Assembly: GCF_029407905.1 (NCBI RefSeq) | Contig: NC_073635.1 | Span: forward strand, 34,153,501-34,217,500 | Reading direction: 5' to 3' | Length of the DNA stretch: 64,000 bases | Origin: Bubalus kerabau | Lineage: Eukaryota > Chordata > Mammalia > Artiodactyla > Bovidae | In this document: positions 38,401-49,670 of the stretch, in pieces | Position numbering within the stretch: position 1 is the first letter of the stretch | Layout of the letters: each line of letters starts with the position of its first letter | The notes under the pieces: model-generated | Databases searched by the model: none | Told to the model about the DNA's origin: nothing | What the model saw: the letters and a program-made list of their open reading frames with translations, nothing else | Made by a program: the position numbers and the translations under genes

Positions 38401-39056
38401 AATGTCTTAGGCTCTCTAGATGATCCAGTGGAAAGTTAGCACTGAGAATCACTAATGGAGAAGACAAATGAGCCATAAGGGCAGAGGGAACACATGTGTG
38501 GAAGAGATGTGGGTTGGAAATACAACAGGGCCAAAGCTGAAAGCTAAAAATATGGAGTCTCAAAGCTGGTGTGAAAGACCCTATGAGGGAAACACAAAAC
38601 TAGGGAGAAGAGAAAGGTGTCATGGAAATAGAGGAGAATCCAACGGGCGGTGGCTCTCAACATCAGATGCTGAGGACAAATGAAGAAAAGAATTGAGAGG
38701 TTGTGCATATGGCAAGATGGAGGCCTTCCTGGAGGAGGCCTGATTTCAAGGAGGAGAGGAGTAGAAGAGAAGTAAAGGAAGATACCAGAAGCAAGGATTA
38801 CAAACACACATTCATCATTTGCACTGAAGGCAAAGACCAGTCTTTTCTCTGTTTTCCTATGATGCCTAGGAACATACAGTGTGAATATCAAGCGTACATA
38901 AACACCTTAATGGACTATTCATTTTATATCTCAATAAATAAGTGCCAACATCCCTGCCAACAACAGTAAGCTGTCATCCACACTGATCGCTAGATGTATT
39001 GCTGCCCAGATGATGACTTTCCTAGGGTTTTAAGCACATGAAAAAATACTGGTAAC
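38401..39056. other. Unique intronic stretch
   Basis: Purine-rich on the plus strand. No exon or repeat identified. Confidence 0.5.
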
Positions 39057-39730
39057 AGTTCAGTTTAGTTCAGTTGCTCAGTCATGTCCAACTCTTTGAG
39101 ACCCCATGGACTGCAGCACGCCAGGCTTCCCTGTCCATCACCAACTCCCAGAGGTTGCTCAAACTCATCTCCATGGAGTCGGTGATGCCATCCAACCATC
39201 TCATCCTCTGTTGTCCCCTTCTCCTCCCACCTTCAGTCTTTCCCAGCATCAGGGTCTTTTCCAATGAGTCAGTTCTTCGAGTCAGTTGGCCAAAGTAGTG
39301 GAGCTTCAGCTTCAGCATCAGTCCTTCCAATGAACATTCAGGACTGATTTCCTTTACAATTGAATGGTTTGATCGCCTTGCTGTCCAAGGGACTCTCAAG
39401 CGTCTTCTCCAACACCACAGTTCAAAAGCATCAGTTATTTGGCACTCAGCTTTCTTTAGAGTCCAACTCTCACATCCATACATGACTACTGAAAAAACCA
39501 TAGCCTTTACTAGATGGACCTTTGTTAGCAAAGTAATGTCTCTGCTTTTTAATATGCTATCTACATTGGTCATAGTTTTTCTTCCAAGGAGCAAGCATCT
39601 TTTAATTTCATGGCTGCAGTCACCATCTGCAGTGATTTTGGAACCTAAGAAAATAAAGTCTGTCAGTGTTTCCATTGTTTCCCCATCGATTTGCCATGAA
39701 GTGATGGGACCGGATGCCATGATCTTAGTA
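39057..39730 (-). mobile_element. BovB LINE 3-prime part with a 212-codon open frame
   Basis: Minus-strand BovB. The terminus lies at CAGTTCAGTTTAGTTCAGTT. An uninterrupted frame 39720-39082 encodes the region after the reverse transcriptase catalytic block, with motifs ITSWQIDGETMETLTDFIFL, SKITADGDCSHEIKR, YGCESWTLKKAE and RRSNHSIVKEISPECSLEG. BovB is an RTE-clade non-LTR retrotransposon thought to have entered ruminants horizontally. The copy is 5-prime truncated, so no active protein is expected. Confidence 0.97.
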
Positions 39731-40930
39731 TAACGATGTGTAATAAGCGAAACAGTGTGATTCCAATCTCAGCAAAATCTTAAATTCTTCCATTTCCCCT
39801 CTTTCTGCTGCCTGAAATATTGCTTTAAAGTATTTATCCATTTTCACACAGCCTTTTCCAGTCTTTGAATCAATACTGCTGGGAAACAACACAAAACAAT
39901 TTCAGTGAAAAAATTATTTTCTGGAAAAAAAATTTTTTATTCTATTATTAGAGAAAAGGGCAACTTTGATAACTATTACATTTTAAAGATGAAAAGGTCA
40001 ACCTTAAATGGAAGGTTAAACTTATATTTGAAGTCACTTATTAAAGTTTAAATTCTCAATGAAGAGAAAGCATCTGAAAGATGTGCTTAAAAAAAAAAAA
40101 AAGTATGTGTTTTTTTTTTTTTCCCCCCCTTAATCTTAAATGTGAGAGCAGCCAAGAAACATCTCCTGGAGGCAAAACTGCACCGAACCAGGTTTTTTTT
40201 TTTCAATTAATGCTTCTATTTTGTAGACAGTAACGGTATTTAATTTGAAATTTCCTCTTCCCGTGCCAGTTCCAGGGTGAACGCCTTCCTGTGAAGCAGT
40301 GAGGGATCCAGCGAGGTAGGACACACAGAGGCCTCAGAGAGTAGCCATGGTCAGAAGGGGAAAAAGATGTTTTCCTTTGGTGTCCAGCACCTGGCAAGCA
40401 GAGCGTGAGTTCCCGTAGAGCCTGGAAGGCATTCCTGCTCTCCCCTGAGAAACCCAAACGGGCTCGTTTCACTTTCCCTTTGAAAAACCACGAAATTAGA
40501 GCACACGTGCTGGGATTTACAGTCTACCAGATTTTCCGTGTGGTTTCTGGTGGTTTCTGGTGCGTCTCTGCTCACCACGGCAGCAGGGTGATGGCACCCT
40601 GGCCATCGTGGCAGTTGCCGGGGATGGTGACATTCTCATTGTGACCTCTGGCTCAGCGTGAGATAGTGCATGATGCCCTCAGAGACACCACAGTGTGCCT
40701 GCCAAGAGACCCTGGCTCTGATCACTTTTACCTTCTCAGAGAACAGTAAAGAAAACAAAAATCCAAAAACCACTGACTGCCTTCCACAAAATCTGTGAAC
40801 AGACAGTTGAATCTGTATTGTTGTTTTGCTTCCCCCTCCCCGAAAGTTTACCCTTAGAACTCCCACGTGTGGTTCTTTTACCTAAACGAAGGACACGGCC
40901 AAGTCAGAGCATGAGCATGGGGCACCCTGG
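39731..40930. other. Intron just downstream of the ATP8A2 exon
   Basis: Unique sequence with A and T runs at 40088-40122 and 40193-40202. No second exon found. Confidence 0.5.
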
Positions 40931-40937
40931 CACCTAC
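40931..40937 (-). promoter_or_regulatory. ATP8A2: 5-prime splice site of the ATP8A2 exon
   Basis: The minus strand reads TTGCAG|GTAGGTG at the exon end. This is close to the mammalian donor consensus and keeps the reading frame in phase 2. Confidence 0.85.
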
Positions 40938-41110
40938 CTGCAACAGATGACTGCCTTGCACGAGAGGGCCAGGTCCAGGAAGCTCCTCCGGACCTCGAAG
41001 GACAGCGCGTACTTGAGGGTGTGGCCGTCGATGATGAGGGCCGCATCGTTCTCCTTGCCCAGCAGGCTCCCGAGGTCCGCGCAGTGCTGGGTGATGGCTG
41101 CCCGGGTGGC
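40938..41110 (-). CDS. ATP8A2: ATP8A2 internal coding exon (P4-ATPase phospholipid flippase)
   Basis: This exon encodes part of a P4-type ATPase, which moves phosphatidylserine (and phosphatidylethanolamine) from the outer to the cytosolic membrane leaflet together with a CDC50/TMEM30 subunit. On the minus strand 57 codons plus two bases read ATRAAITQHCADLGSLLG, then IIDGHTLKYALSF, and end in LALSCKAVICC. This stretch precedes the conserved DGAND-containing part of the P domain, which lies in a later exon not seen here. An acceptor AG lies at 41111-41112 after a long pyrimidine tract (about 41113-41150). A GTAGGTG donor follows at 40937-40931. Phase is 0 at the start and 2 at the end, the last codon being split as AG|G (Arg). 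I chose ATP8A2 over ATP8A1 from remembered paralogue differences (GKENDAAL, EVRRSFLDL). No other exon of the gene was recognised in the window. Confidence 0.92.
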
Positions 41111-41152
41111 CTGAGACAAGGTGGTGGGGGGGAGGGGGAGGCAGGGTGTTAC
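41111..41152 (-). promoter_or_regulatory. ATP8A2: 3-prime splice site (polypyrimidine tract and AG) of the ATP8A2 exon
   Basis: Read on the minus strand, a run of C and T (G-rich on the plus strand, GGTGGTGGGGGGGAGGGGGA) leads into CTTGTCTCAG directly before the first exon base. It is a strong acceptor and fixes the exon start. Confidence 0.85.
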
Positions 41153-41848
41153 ATCTCAGTGTAGCAGAGACAGAAGCTTTTAAACAGCAGAAAAAAGACC
41201 CAGAAATCCAAACTAAGTTCCTTAAAATGAAAACATGCCCCCTATAATGTAAAACATACAAACAGAGATCAACTTGGCCTACTGATGCATTGATATTACA
41301 ACAGGCCACAGCCTAGGTCTGTGCTATGGGTGAAAACATCCCCAAACTGATATTTACAATAACCTACTGTGGTTCCCATCTTCAGCTGACCTAGAGCATC
41401 TGAATTCTTTTCCATTGGAACTTTAATTGCTAAGGTTCTTGTGACTATCTTTCTCTCCCCTCTTACCTATATACACATTATTCTTGGTGTTCCTAGAACA
41501 GGAAATTCCATAAATATAAATGTTTTTTTTGGGGGGGGTGAGGGTGATAACGTTGCTGGAACTTAAATGTCAAGAATTTCTCAGTTTACACAAGGTAATC
41601 TTCAAAGCATGCAAAAGAAATTAGAGGATATAAAAATAACACAAAAGGTCCCTTTCTTTTCTTTGCTGAGATCTTCAGATTAAACCATTTTTCTCCATGA
41701 ATCATTGGAGTAGGAAACGAATTGATGATTTTTTTCATGTTACAAAAAATATTCAACCAAATTAAATCACCAGTACCTTTTAAAACGTTACTACCAGCCT
41801 GAATAAGTGTTTTAGTGTGATATCTATTATCAGGTGGAATTAAAGCAC
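41153..41848. other. Intron just upstream of the ATP8A2 exon
   Basis: Unique sequence with no element recognised. A T/G run lies near 41522-41538. Confidence 0.5.
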
Positions 41849-42151
41849 AGAACCATTTTTTTAACTTTTTATTTAATACTGGAATATAACCAATTAGCAG
41901 TGTTGTGAATTTCAGGTGGACAGCAAAAGGATTCAGCCACGCGTGTACATGTGTCCACTCTCTCCCAAACTCCCCTCTCATCCAGGCTGCTGCATAACTA
42001 TTGAGCAGAACTTTCTGTGCTATACAGCAGCTCCTTGCTGATAACCCATTTTAAATAGAAGAAGTGTGTATATGTCCAACCCAAACTCCTAACTATCCCT
42101 TCCCCCATCCTTTCCCTCCAGCAACCATAAGTTCATTATAGAACCATTTTT
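41849..42151 (-). mobile_element. 5-prime-truncated L1 3-prime UTR with 12-bp target duplication
   Basis: The T-rich start and CAGCAGCTCCTTGCTGATAA, CCATTTTAAATAG and CAACCATAAGTTCATTATA blocks belong to an L1 3-prime UTR on the minus strand. AGAACCATTTTT occurs at 41849-41860 and 42140-42151. Confidence 0.85.
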
Positions 42152-42504
42152 AAGAATAAAAAAAAAAAAGGATATTCTGATCTTCCTAGGGAATTCATGA
42201 TTACGAATAGGATATCCAGTTCAAATATAAGAAGATATTTGGGGCTCATAATAAAAACCTGCTTTAAATTAATCAGGGAAGCACACCAGTCGGCTAAAAT
42301 TACTCTGTTTGGACAACTGTCCTTCGGCTATTAAGTGACATATACATATATTTGTCATCTGATAACGTAAAGTACAGTTAAGAAACATGTAGAATGAACT
42401 GAAATTCTTCTTCCCCTCGCCAAACTGAAGATCAGCTACCATCACAAAGTGAAAAGCAGGTTCTACTGTCGAACTGCTCAGTTTTCCTTCTCAACAGGAG
42501 GCTG

Positions 42505-42592
42505 TCAATATCAAAAAGGCTTTGCTGTCTAGCAGAAACTAACCACACTGTAAAGCAACTATACTCCAGTAGAAATTAATTTCAAAAAAGAT
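42505..42592 (+). mobile_element. Old L1 3-prime terminus
   Basis: GCTTTGCTGTCTAGCAGAAA, ACTGTAAAGCAACTATACTC and CAGTAGAAATTAATTTCAAAAA, the plus-strand L1 end. Confidence 0.75.
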
Positions 42593-42627
42593 GCATCAAA
42601 GGCACAATTGTCGTTCTACAGTCAAGT

Positions 42628-42815
42628 GGCCTGGGGTCTGGTCCCAACTCTCCCCTTATTGCCTCTGTGACCTTGGGCAAGATGCAAAACCTCTTTAAAT
42701 AGCAGTTTCCTCAAGTGTAAAATGGAGCTAAGAATACTCACTTCATAGCGCCCCTCTTATGAAAAATGAGCTACTCAGCGTAACCTACTAGGCACGTAAC
42801 AGGCATCCAGTCAAA
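42628..42815 (+). mobile_element. MIR SINE
   Basis: TGACCTTGGGCAAGATGCAA, CAGTTTCCTCAAGTGTAAAA, TGGAGCTAAGAATACTCAC and TAGGCACGTAACAGGCAT follow the MIR core and 3-prime consensus. Confidence 0.85.
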
Positions 42816-43432
42816 CCCATTCCTCTTCCTGTTACTATTTATTCAATAAGAACTTCCCACATCAAGGAAAACACACATCTCTGCCACTTCAGGCAGTGAA
42901 TAAATGCCATCCGTGACAAGACCTGCTTTGTCAATGCAGTAATAGAGGAAGTCATAAAATAATGCTCTAAGAAAAAAAGTTAAATGGACTCCTACTAAAA
43001 ATAAAAATAAAGGACACTTTATGCTTCTTACTGTTGGTGAGTTGGGTAATTCTGAATCTCAAACAAAACATCTATGTTTACTTTATATGTGCCAACAGCC
43101 TGTCCTTCAGAATTTGGGTAGAGAAGACAATTCCAACCACTTAGGGAAACTCCAGCCTGGCAGTCTGGGGATGTCTCCAGGGGAACTCAGACAGGTCCAG
43201 GCAATTCCAGGGGGTGTGCCTGCCAGGGTCAGTGCACAGTGGCCAGAGCACCCTCCTGGGAAACTTCTCACCACGGTGATGAGACTGGGTTTGCGGATGT
43301 GGTCCACAGAGGTTCAGGCACGAATGGGGGTGGGCCCAGAAGAAATCTGAGCAAAGGGTGCATGATGGCAGAAATGTGCTGATAAAATGTGCTCCAGGGT
43401 TACCAAGGCTGCTCCCCTGGACTCATACCCTG
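42816..43432. other. Unique intronic stretch
   Basis: No exon or repeat identified. Confidence 0.5.
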
Positions 43433-43644
43433 AAGTGAAAGTTAGTCACTCAGTCGTGTCTGACTCTGTGTGAACCCATGGACTGCAGCCTGCCAGGCTC
43501 CTCTGTCCATGGGATTCTCCAGGCAAGAGCACTGGAGTGGGTTGCCATGGCCTTCTCTGGGGGATCTTCCTGATCCAGAGATTGAAGGCAGGTGTCCTGC
43601 ATTGCAGGCGGATTCTTTAACGACGGAGCCACCAAGGAAGCCCT
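43433..43644 (-). mobile_element. Bov-tA SINE
   Basis: Full-looking minus-strand copy from GTGAAAGTTAGTCACTCAGT to GAGCCACCAAGGAAGCCC. Confidence 0.95.
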
Positions 43645-43935
43645 TCATACCCCAGCCCCTCCCTCAAATGCCAATCAATTGCTCTTATCTAAGTTTTAGG
43701 AAGAAGCTGCAGAGAATAAAACTGGTTAAAACCAACTAGGCCCAAGATGGTATGGGCCAAAAATGTCACCTGCCGTGTCCTTAAATAAAGGGTGTTGCAG
43801 TCATCAAACCATCAGCCACTGCCCCTGACTGTGTACCCTTGGGGGTTCAAGACGAGAAAAGCAGGACAGTAGCCTGCGATAAGATGCACAAAGGACAGAA
43901 TTCAATGAGCCCATAATAACCCCATTGTGCCCTTT

Positions 43936-44131
43936 AGGAGAAGAGACAGGAGAACTTCTCTTTCCCTTCCCCTCTCAACCCTTATGAAGACAAACCAGGA
44001 AGAAAGCCCGCATCAGACACTGGGTCTACTCCTGGGTTCTGGTCTTCCAGCTTTCACAACCATGAGGAGAGAGTTCCTGTTGTCTAGGCCACCAGACTAT
44101 GTACTTTTGTGACAGCAGCCTGAGCTAAGAC
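43936..44131 (+). mobile_element. MaLR LTR (MST type), 3-prime part
   Basis: AGAAGAGACAGGAGAACTTC, GGTCTTCCAGCTTTCACAAC, CTAGGCCACCAGACTATGTA and GTGACAGCAGCCTGAGCTAA give the 3-prime half of a MaLR LTR. Confidence 0.7.
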
Positions 44132-44435
44132 AGAAGGTCACTCAGTGAATTCACAGGCGATGCAGCACTCTTCTTGGAGTAGTGGACATAGAGATGAAAG
44201 GACCAGGAGGACACGGTCACTGAACAAGCAACAACCCATCATATTTACTGTCTGGAATGAGCCTTCTACTCCGGTGTGGCAACAGCGGTGTCAGATACGT
44301 GCAACATGGGAGACAAGGTCACGAATACATGGAATACACGGAACTGGGGTGAGTAGGGCATGGCCACTGGGGCGGGGGGTGCCCACTGGCTATGCTGAAC
44401 CCTGTAAAAACAGGGCCACCAAGCTCTCCACTTGC

Positions 44436-46531
44436 AGTTCAGTTCAGTTCAGTTCAGTTGCTCAGTCGTGTCTGACTCTGCGACCCCATGAATCGCAGCA
44501 CACCAGGCCTCCCTGTCCATCACCAAATCCCGGAGTTCACTCAGACTCACATCCATTGAGTCAGTGATGCCATCCAGCCATCTCATCCTCTGTCATCCCC
44601 TTCTCCTCCTGCCCCCAATCCCTCCCAGCATCAGAGTCTTTTCCAATGAGTCAACTCTTCGCATGAGGTGGCCAAAGTACTGGAGTTTCAGCTTTAGCAT
44701 CATTCCTTCCAAAGAAATCCCAGGGCTGATCTCCTTCAGAATGGACTGGTTGGATCTCCTTGCAGTCCAAGGGACTCTCAAGAGTCTTCTCCAACACCAC
44801 AGTTCAAAAGCATCAATTCTTCGGAGCTCAGTTTTCTTCACAGTCCAACTCTCACATCCATACATGACCACAGAAAAAACAATAGCCTTGACTAGACGGA
44901 GCTTTGTTGGCAAAGTAATGTCTCTGCTTTTGAATATGCTATCTAGGCTGGTCATAACTTTCCTTCCAAGGAGTAAGCGTCTTTTAATTTCATGGCTGCA
45001 GTCACCATCTGCAGTGATTTTGGAGCCAAAAAAAAAAAGTCTGACACTGTTTCCACTGTTTCCCCATCTATTTCCCATGAAGTGATGGGACCAGATGCCA
45101 TGATCTTCCTCTTCTGAATGTTGAGTTTTAAGCCAACTTTTTCACTCTCCACTTTCACTTTCATCAAGAGGCTTTTTAGTTCCTCTTCACTTTCTGCCAT
45201 AAGGGTGGTGTCATCTGCATATCTGAGGTTATTGATATTTCTCCCGCAATCTTGATTCCAGCTTGTGTTTCTTCCAGCCCAGCGTTTCTCATGAGGTACT
45301 CTGCATATAAGTTAAATAAGCAGGGTGACAATATACAGCCTTGACATACTCCTTTTCCTATTTGGAACCAGTCTGTTGTTCCATGTCCAGTTCTAACTGT
45401 TGCTTCCTGACCTGCATATAGGTTTCTCAAGAGGCAGGTCAGGTGGTCTGGTATTCCCATCTCTTTCAGAATTTTCCACAGTTTATTGTGATCCATACAG
45501 TCAAAGGCTTTGACATAGTCAATAAAGCAGAAATAGATGTTTTTCTGGAACTCTCTTGCTTTTTCCATGATCCAGAGGATGTTGGCAATTTGATCTCTGG
45601 TTCCTCTGCCTTTTCTAAAACCAACTTGAACATCTGGAAGTTCATGGTTCACGTATTGCTGAAGCCTGGCTTGGAGAATTTTGAGCATTACTTTACTAGC
45701 GTGTGAGATGGGTGCAACTGTTTGGTAGTTTGAGCATTCTTTGGCTTTGCCTTTCTTTGGGATTGGAGTGAAAACTGACCTTTTCCAGTCCTGTGGCCAC
45801 TGCTGAGTTTTCCAAATTTGCTGGCATATTGAGTACAGCACTTTCACAGCATCATCTTTCAGGATTTGAAATAGTTCAACTGGAATTCCATCACCTCCAC
45901 TAGCTTTGTTCGTAGTGATGCTTTCTAAGACTTACTTGACTTCACATTCCAGGATGTCTGGCTCTAGGTCAGTGATCACACCATCATGATCATCTTGGTC
46001 ATGAAGATCTCTTTTGTACAGTTTTCTGTGTATTCTTGCCACCTCTTCTTAATATCTTCTGCTTCTGTTAGGTCCATACCATTTCTGTCCTTTATCGAGC
46101 CCATCTTTGCATGAAATGTTCCCTTGGTATCTCTAATTTTCTTGAAGAGATCTCTAGTCTTTCCCATTCTGTTGTTTTCCTCTATTTCTTTGCATTGATC
46201 CCTGAGGAAGGCTTTCTTATTTATCTCTTCTTGCTATTCTTTGGAACTCTGTATTCAGATGCTTATATCTTTCCTTTTCTCCTTTGCTTTTCGCTTCTCT
46301 TCTTTTCACAGCTATTTGTAAGGCCTCCCCAGACAGTCATTTTGTTTTTTTGTATTTCTTTTCCATGGGGATGGTCTTGATCCCTGTCTCCTGTACAATG
46401 TCACGAACCTCTGTCCATAGTTCATCAGGCACTCTGTCTATCAGATCTAGGCCCTTAAATCTATTTCTCACTTCCACTGTGTAGTCATAAGGGATTTGAT
46501 TTAGGTGTTCCATTTGCAGTAAGAACACTAA
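44436..46531 (-). mobile_element. BovB (RTE) LINE, 2.1-kb 5-prime-truncated copy with reverse transcriptase
   Basis: The largest BovB here. Its 3-prime end is a tandem TGAAC run (AGTTCAGTTC repeats at 44436-44460) instead of poly(A). Minus-strand frames give the endonuclease-RT linker (46528-46337, LNQIPYDYTVEVRN; 46167-45976, KIRDTKGTFHAKMGSI), then RT (45847-45176, PIPKKGKAKECSNY, GFRKGRGTRDQIA, KGVCQGCILSPCLFNLYAEY), then the C-terminal region (45078-44593, YGCESWTVKKTE). A 1-nt deletion near 45250 shifts the frame just before the YADD-encoding bases (45210-45221), and other frame breaks separate the pieces. The apurinic-type endonuclease is missing, so the copy is dead. Confidence 0.97.
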
Positions 46532-46534
46532 ATG

Positions 46535-46900
46535 TTACTTAAAAAATTTTAAAAAAAGAGAGATTTCACGTTCATATTCCATTGACTGGGCAATTTCTCA
46601 TACACTGGTAAAGAGCACAGTACATTAACAAATACAAGTTTCCCCATGAATAAAAAGGGTTCAACTAAGCAATTACATGAGTCAGACCTATTACCATCAA
46701 CCAACCAAGATGTGGTTACTTGAGTATTTACTATGCTCTGGGGGCGTATATACCCCCAGAAGTCCTACTATACCATCAGGGTAGCAAATACACACACAGA
46801 AGAGTGAATAAAAATCTAATATTCTTATGGGCAGAGTATAGGTCTCAGCAACATCCTGCCCCAGCCAGCTCTGGCTCATCTTTGAGTCTGGCTGGAACTG
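46535..46900. other. Unique intronic stretch
   Basis: No exon or repeat identified. Confidence 0.5.
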
Positions 46901-46904
46901 TACT

Positions 46905-47005
46905 CAACTGTAAATTCGATGAAGGGAGAAACTTCCTTTGCCAAACTCGGGTCCTGCGAGCCCAGAGCAGGTGCCCAGTAAATGTGCTGACTTCGTAAAT
47001 GAAAG
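46905..47005 (+). mobile_element. L2-like LINE 3-prime end
   Basis: ACTGTAAATTCGATGAAGGG and AGCAGGTGCCCAGTAAATGT fit a diverged L2 3-prime terminus. Confidence 0.5.
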
Positions 47006-47244
47006 AATGTGTCTCAGCTAATCCTTCAGTGTAGTATCTTGAAGAGATTATTTATAGGTCTCAGAGGCATTCGTTTGTCTGGAAGACGTGAGCTATCTAG
47101 CCTTCCTGCTACATTTGACATTATATTTCCTTAAAAATGACTGTTTCTTCATGAGTTTGCTTTCTATGACTATGGGTCTATTTCTGTTTTATAAATTGGT
47201 TCATTTATAATTTGTATCATTTTTTTGGATTTCAAGTATTTATT

Positions 47245-47290
47245 GTTGTTCCATAGCTCAGTGGTGTCTGACTCTTTGCGACCCCATGGA
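47245..47290 (-). mobile_element. Short Bov-tA/BovB 3-prime fragment
   Basis: GTGTCTGACTCTTTGCGACC and CCATGGAC only. It sits beside the old L1 piece that received the full-length L1. Confidence 0.75.
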
Positions 47291-47397
47291 CATATATAAA
47301 TGATATCAATGCTGTTTGTCTTTGACTTACCTCACTTAGTATGATAATTTCTAGATCCAACCATATTGCTACAAATGACATTCTTTCATTTTTTTTT
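47290..47397 (-). mobile_element. Old L1 fragment at the insertion site of the full-length L1
   Basis: TCTTTGACTTACCTCACTTA, GTATGATAATTTCTAGATCC and CATATTGCTACAAATGACAT are the reverse complement of the old L1 ORF2 end. Confidence 0.7.
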
Positions 47398-49063
47398 AAG
47401 AATGACACTAGGAGGAGGAGCCAAGATGGCGGAGGAGTAGGACGGGGAAAACACTTTCTCCCCCACAAATTCATCAAAAGAGCATTTAAACGTCGAGTAA
47501 ATTCCACAAAACAACTTCTGAATGCCGGCAGAGGACATCAGGCACCCAGAAAAGCAACCCAACTCTTCGAAAGGAGGTAGGAAAAAATATAAAAGACAAA
47601 AAAAGAGACAAAAGAGGGAGGGACGGAGTTCTGTCCTGGGAAGGGAGTCTTAAAAAGAGAGAAGTTTCCAAACATCAGGAAACCTTCTCACTGCCGAATC
47701 TGTGCCGAGCTTTGGAAGCACAGAGGGCAACATAACAGGGAGAAAAAAATAAATAAACAATTAAAAATCGCAGATTGCGAGCCCTACGGTAACTCCCCCA
47801 GCAGAGAAGCAGCGCAGACGCCTGCACACGCCATTAGCAAGTGGGGGCTGGGCAGGGAAGCGCGGCGCGGGCTGCGTCACTTAGAGTAAGAATCTGGCCC
47901 GAATGTCCTGAGCGCTATCTGGGCAAAATAATTTGGGCTAGCAAACCAGACTGTGGGATCTCTACCACGCGAAAAGCCAGCCCTAACCTAAGACACCGCC
48001 AGGCCCGCACACGGAACAAAGGACTGAACAGAGATAGCCGGCTGCAGACCTTCCCCCTCCGGTGACAGGCAGCCAGAGCCGGAAGGGGGCAATCGCAGCC
48101 CCAGAGAGACACTATCTATAAAACTGTAAGCAGGCTTCTTTGCTAACTAAAACTTCTTGGGGGTCTGGACGGTCAACATCTGCCTGAGAAGGTGCGCCGG
48201 TTTTACACCCAGATAACCGAGTGGCAGGGAGGCGATAAGTCACAGCATTGGCGCTCGCCAAACACCTTATCACCTGAGCTGCTCGGACCTGGGAAGAGCA
48301 CAAAACGCAGGCCCAACCGAGTCTGCACCTCTGAGGTCTACCTGAGTGTCTGAACCTGAGCGGCTTGGACCTGGGAGGTCAGCCCAGGGCCGGCCTCTGA
48401 TTGTTCCCGGCGGAACAACCTAGAGCCCGAGCAGTGTGGGCAGGGAGGCTACACGCGCCGTGAGCGGGGGCACACCCAGTGGGGCTGAGGCACTGCGAGC
48501 GCACGCCAGTGTTATTTGTTTGCAGCATCCCTCCCTCCCTCCCCACAGCGCAACTGAACAAGTGAGCCTAAATTTAAAAAAAAAAAAAAAAAAGTGCCCT
48601 CCACCATCCCCTTTGTGTCAGGGCGGAAACCAGACACTGAAAAAACCAGCAAACAGAAGAAGCTATAACAGAGGGAAACGCCTTGGAAGCTACAGGCCAT
48701 AGATTAAAACCCTGTGGTTACTACGGACTACATAGGAAGGGGCCTATAGATCTTGAGAAATATAAGTCGGACCAAGGAACTAGCCAAAAATGAACTGAAC
48801 CCACAATACTCACAACAAAACCAGAGAAAGACCTAGATATATTTTTACTATTTTTACGATCAATCTTTCTTTATTTTTTTTTAATTTTTTTAAAAAAAAT
48901 TTTAAGTCCTCTATTGTCCTTTAATTTTCACTTTTATAACCTATTACTTTGCAAAAAAAAAAAAAAAAAGACCCTATTTTTTTTCTTCTTCAGCAAACTT
49001 CATATATTTATTTTATAATTTTTTGACCGTGTTTTGTTTTTTTTTCTTTTTCTTCTTTTCTTT

Positions 49064-49620
49064 AACATTGTATTTTTGAAATTCCAAACTCTACTCTAGA
49101 TTTTTAATTTTAGCCTTTTGGTATATGTTATCAATTTTGTACCTATAGTTTTTTTTTATAATTTCTGTGACTTTTTTTTTTCCTCTATTTCTTTCTCTTC
49201 TTCTTTTATATAATGTCGTATATCTGCAATTCCAAACTCTACTCAAGATTTTTAATTTATGCTTTTTGGTATTTGATATCAATTTTGTACCTGTATTTTC
49301 CTTATAATTTTTGCGACATTGTTTTTGTTGGTTTGTTTGTTTTCTCTCTTTATTTTTCTTCTTCTTTTCTTTAACATTGTATTTTTGAAATTCCACACTC
49401 TACTCTAGATTTTTAATTTTTGCTTTTTGGTATTAGTTATCAGTTTTGTACCTGTAGTTTCTTTATAATTTTCACGACCTTGTTTGTTTTTCTTTGTTCG
49501 TTTTTTCTCTCTTTCTTTTCCTTCTTCTTTTCATTAACATCGTATTTTTGAAATTCCAAACTCTATTCTAGATTTTTAATTTTTGCTTTTATGTATTTGT
49601 TACCAATTTTGTACCTTTAA
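49064..49620 (+). repeat. T-rich tandem array, four units of about 145-165 bp, in the L1 5-prime UTR
   Basis: Four diverged units each carry ATTCCAAACTCTACTC (or close), GATTTTTAATTTT and TATCAATTTTGTACCT. Units start near 49064, 49209, 49373 and 49536, with pyrimidine-rich spacers. Confidence 0.85.
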
Positions 49621-49670
49621 GAACCCAATCTTCAGGACCCATTTTTCACTAGGGAGCGAGATTACTGGCT

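Larger units (their letters stand above)
1..40937 (-). other. ATP8A2: Intron sequence downstream of the recognised ATP8A2 exon
   Basis: I recognised no further ATP8A2 exon here; in particular the next conserved block (VSPLQKSE, then GDGANDV) was not found. The stretch consists of interspersed repeats, listed separately, and unremarkable unique sequence. The intron assignment is an inference from the single exon, and another small gene inside it cannot be excluded by eye. Confidence 0.7.

Noticed and set aside
40570..40660. Possible extra exon near GTTGCCGGGGATGGTGAC
   Set aside because: Neither strand reads as a known ATP8A2 block in any frame, and no paired splice sites were convincing.
40878..41309. 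143-codon minus-strand open frame overlapping the ATP8A2 exon
   Set aside because: It is a shadow in another frame. The frame with conserved P4-ATPase residues and splice-compatible phases is the real one.
44593..45085. Open frames on the plus strand through the BovB copy
   Set aside because: They are antisense shadows of BovB coding sequence, which reads on the minus strand.
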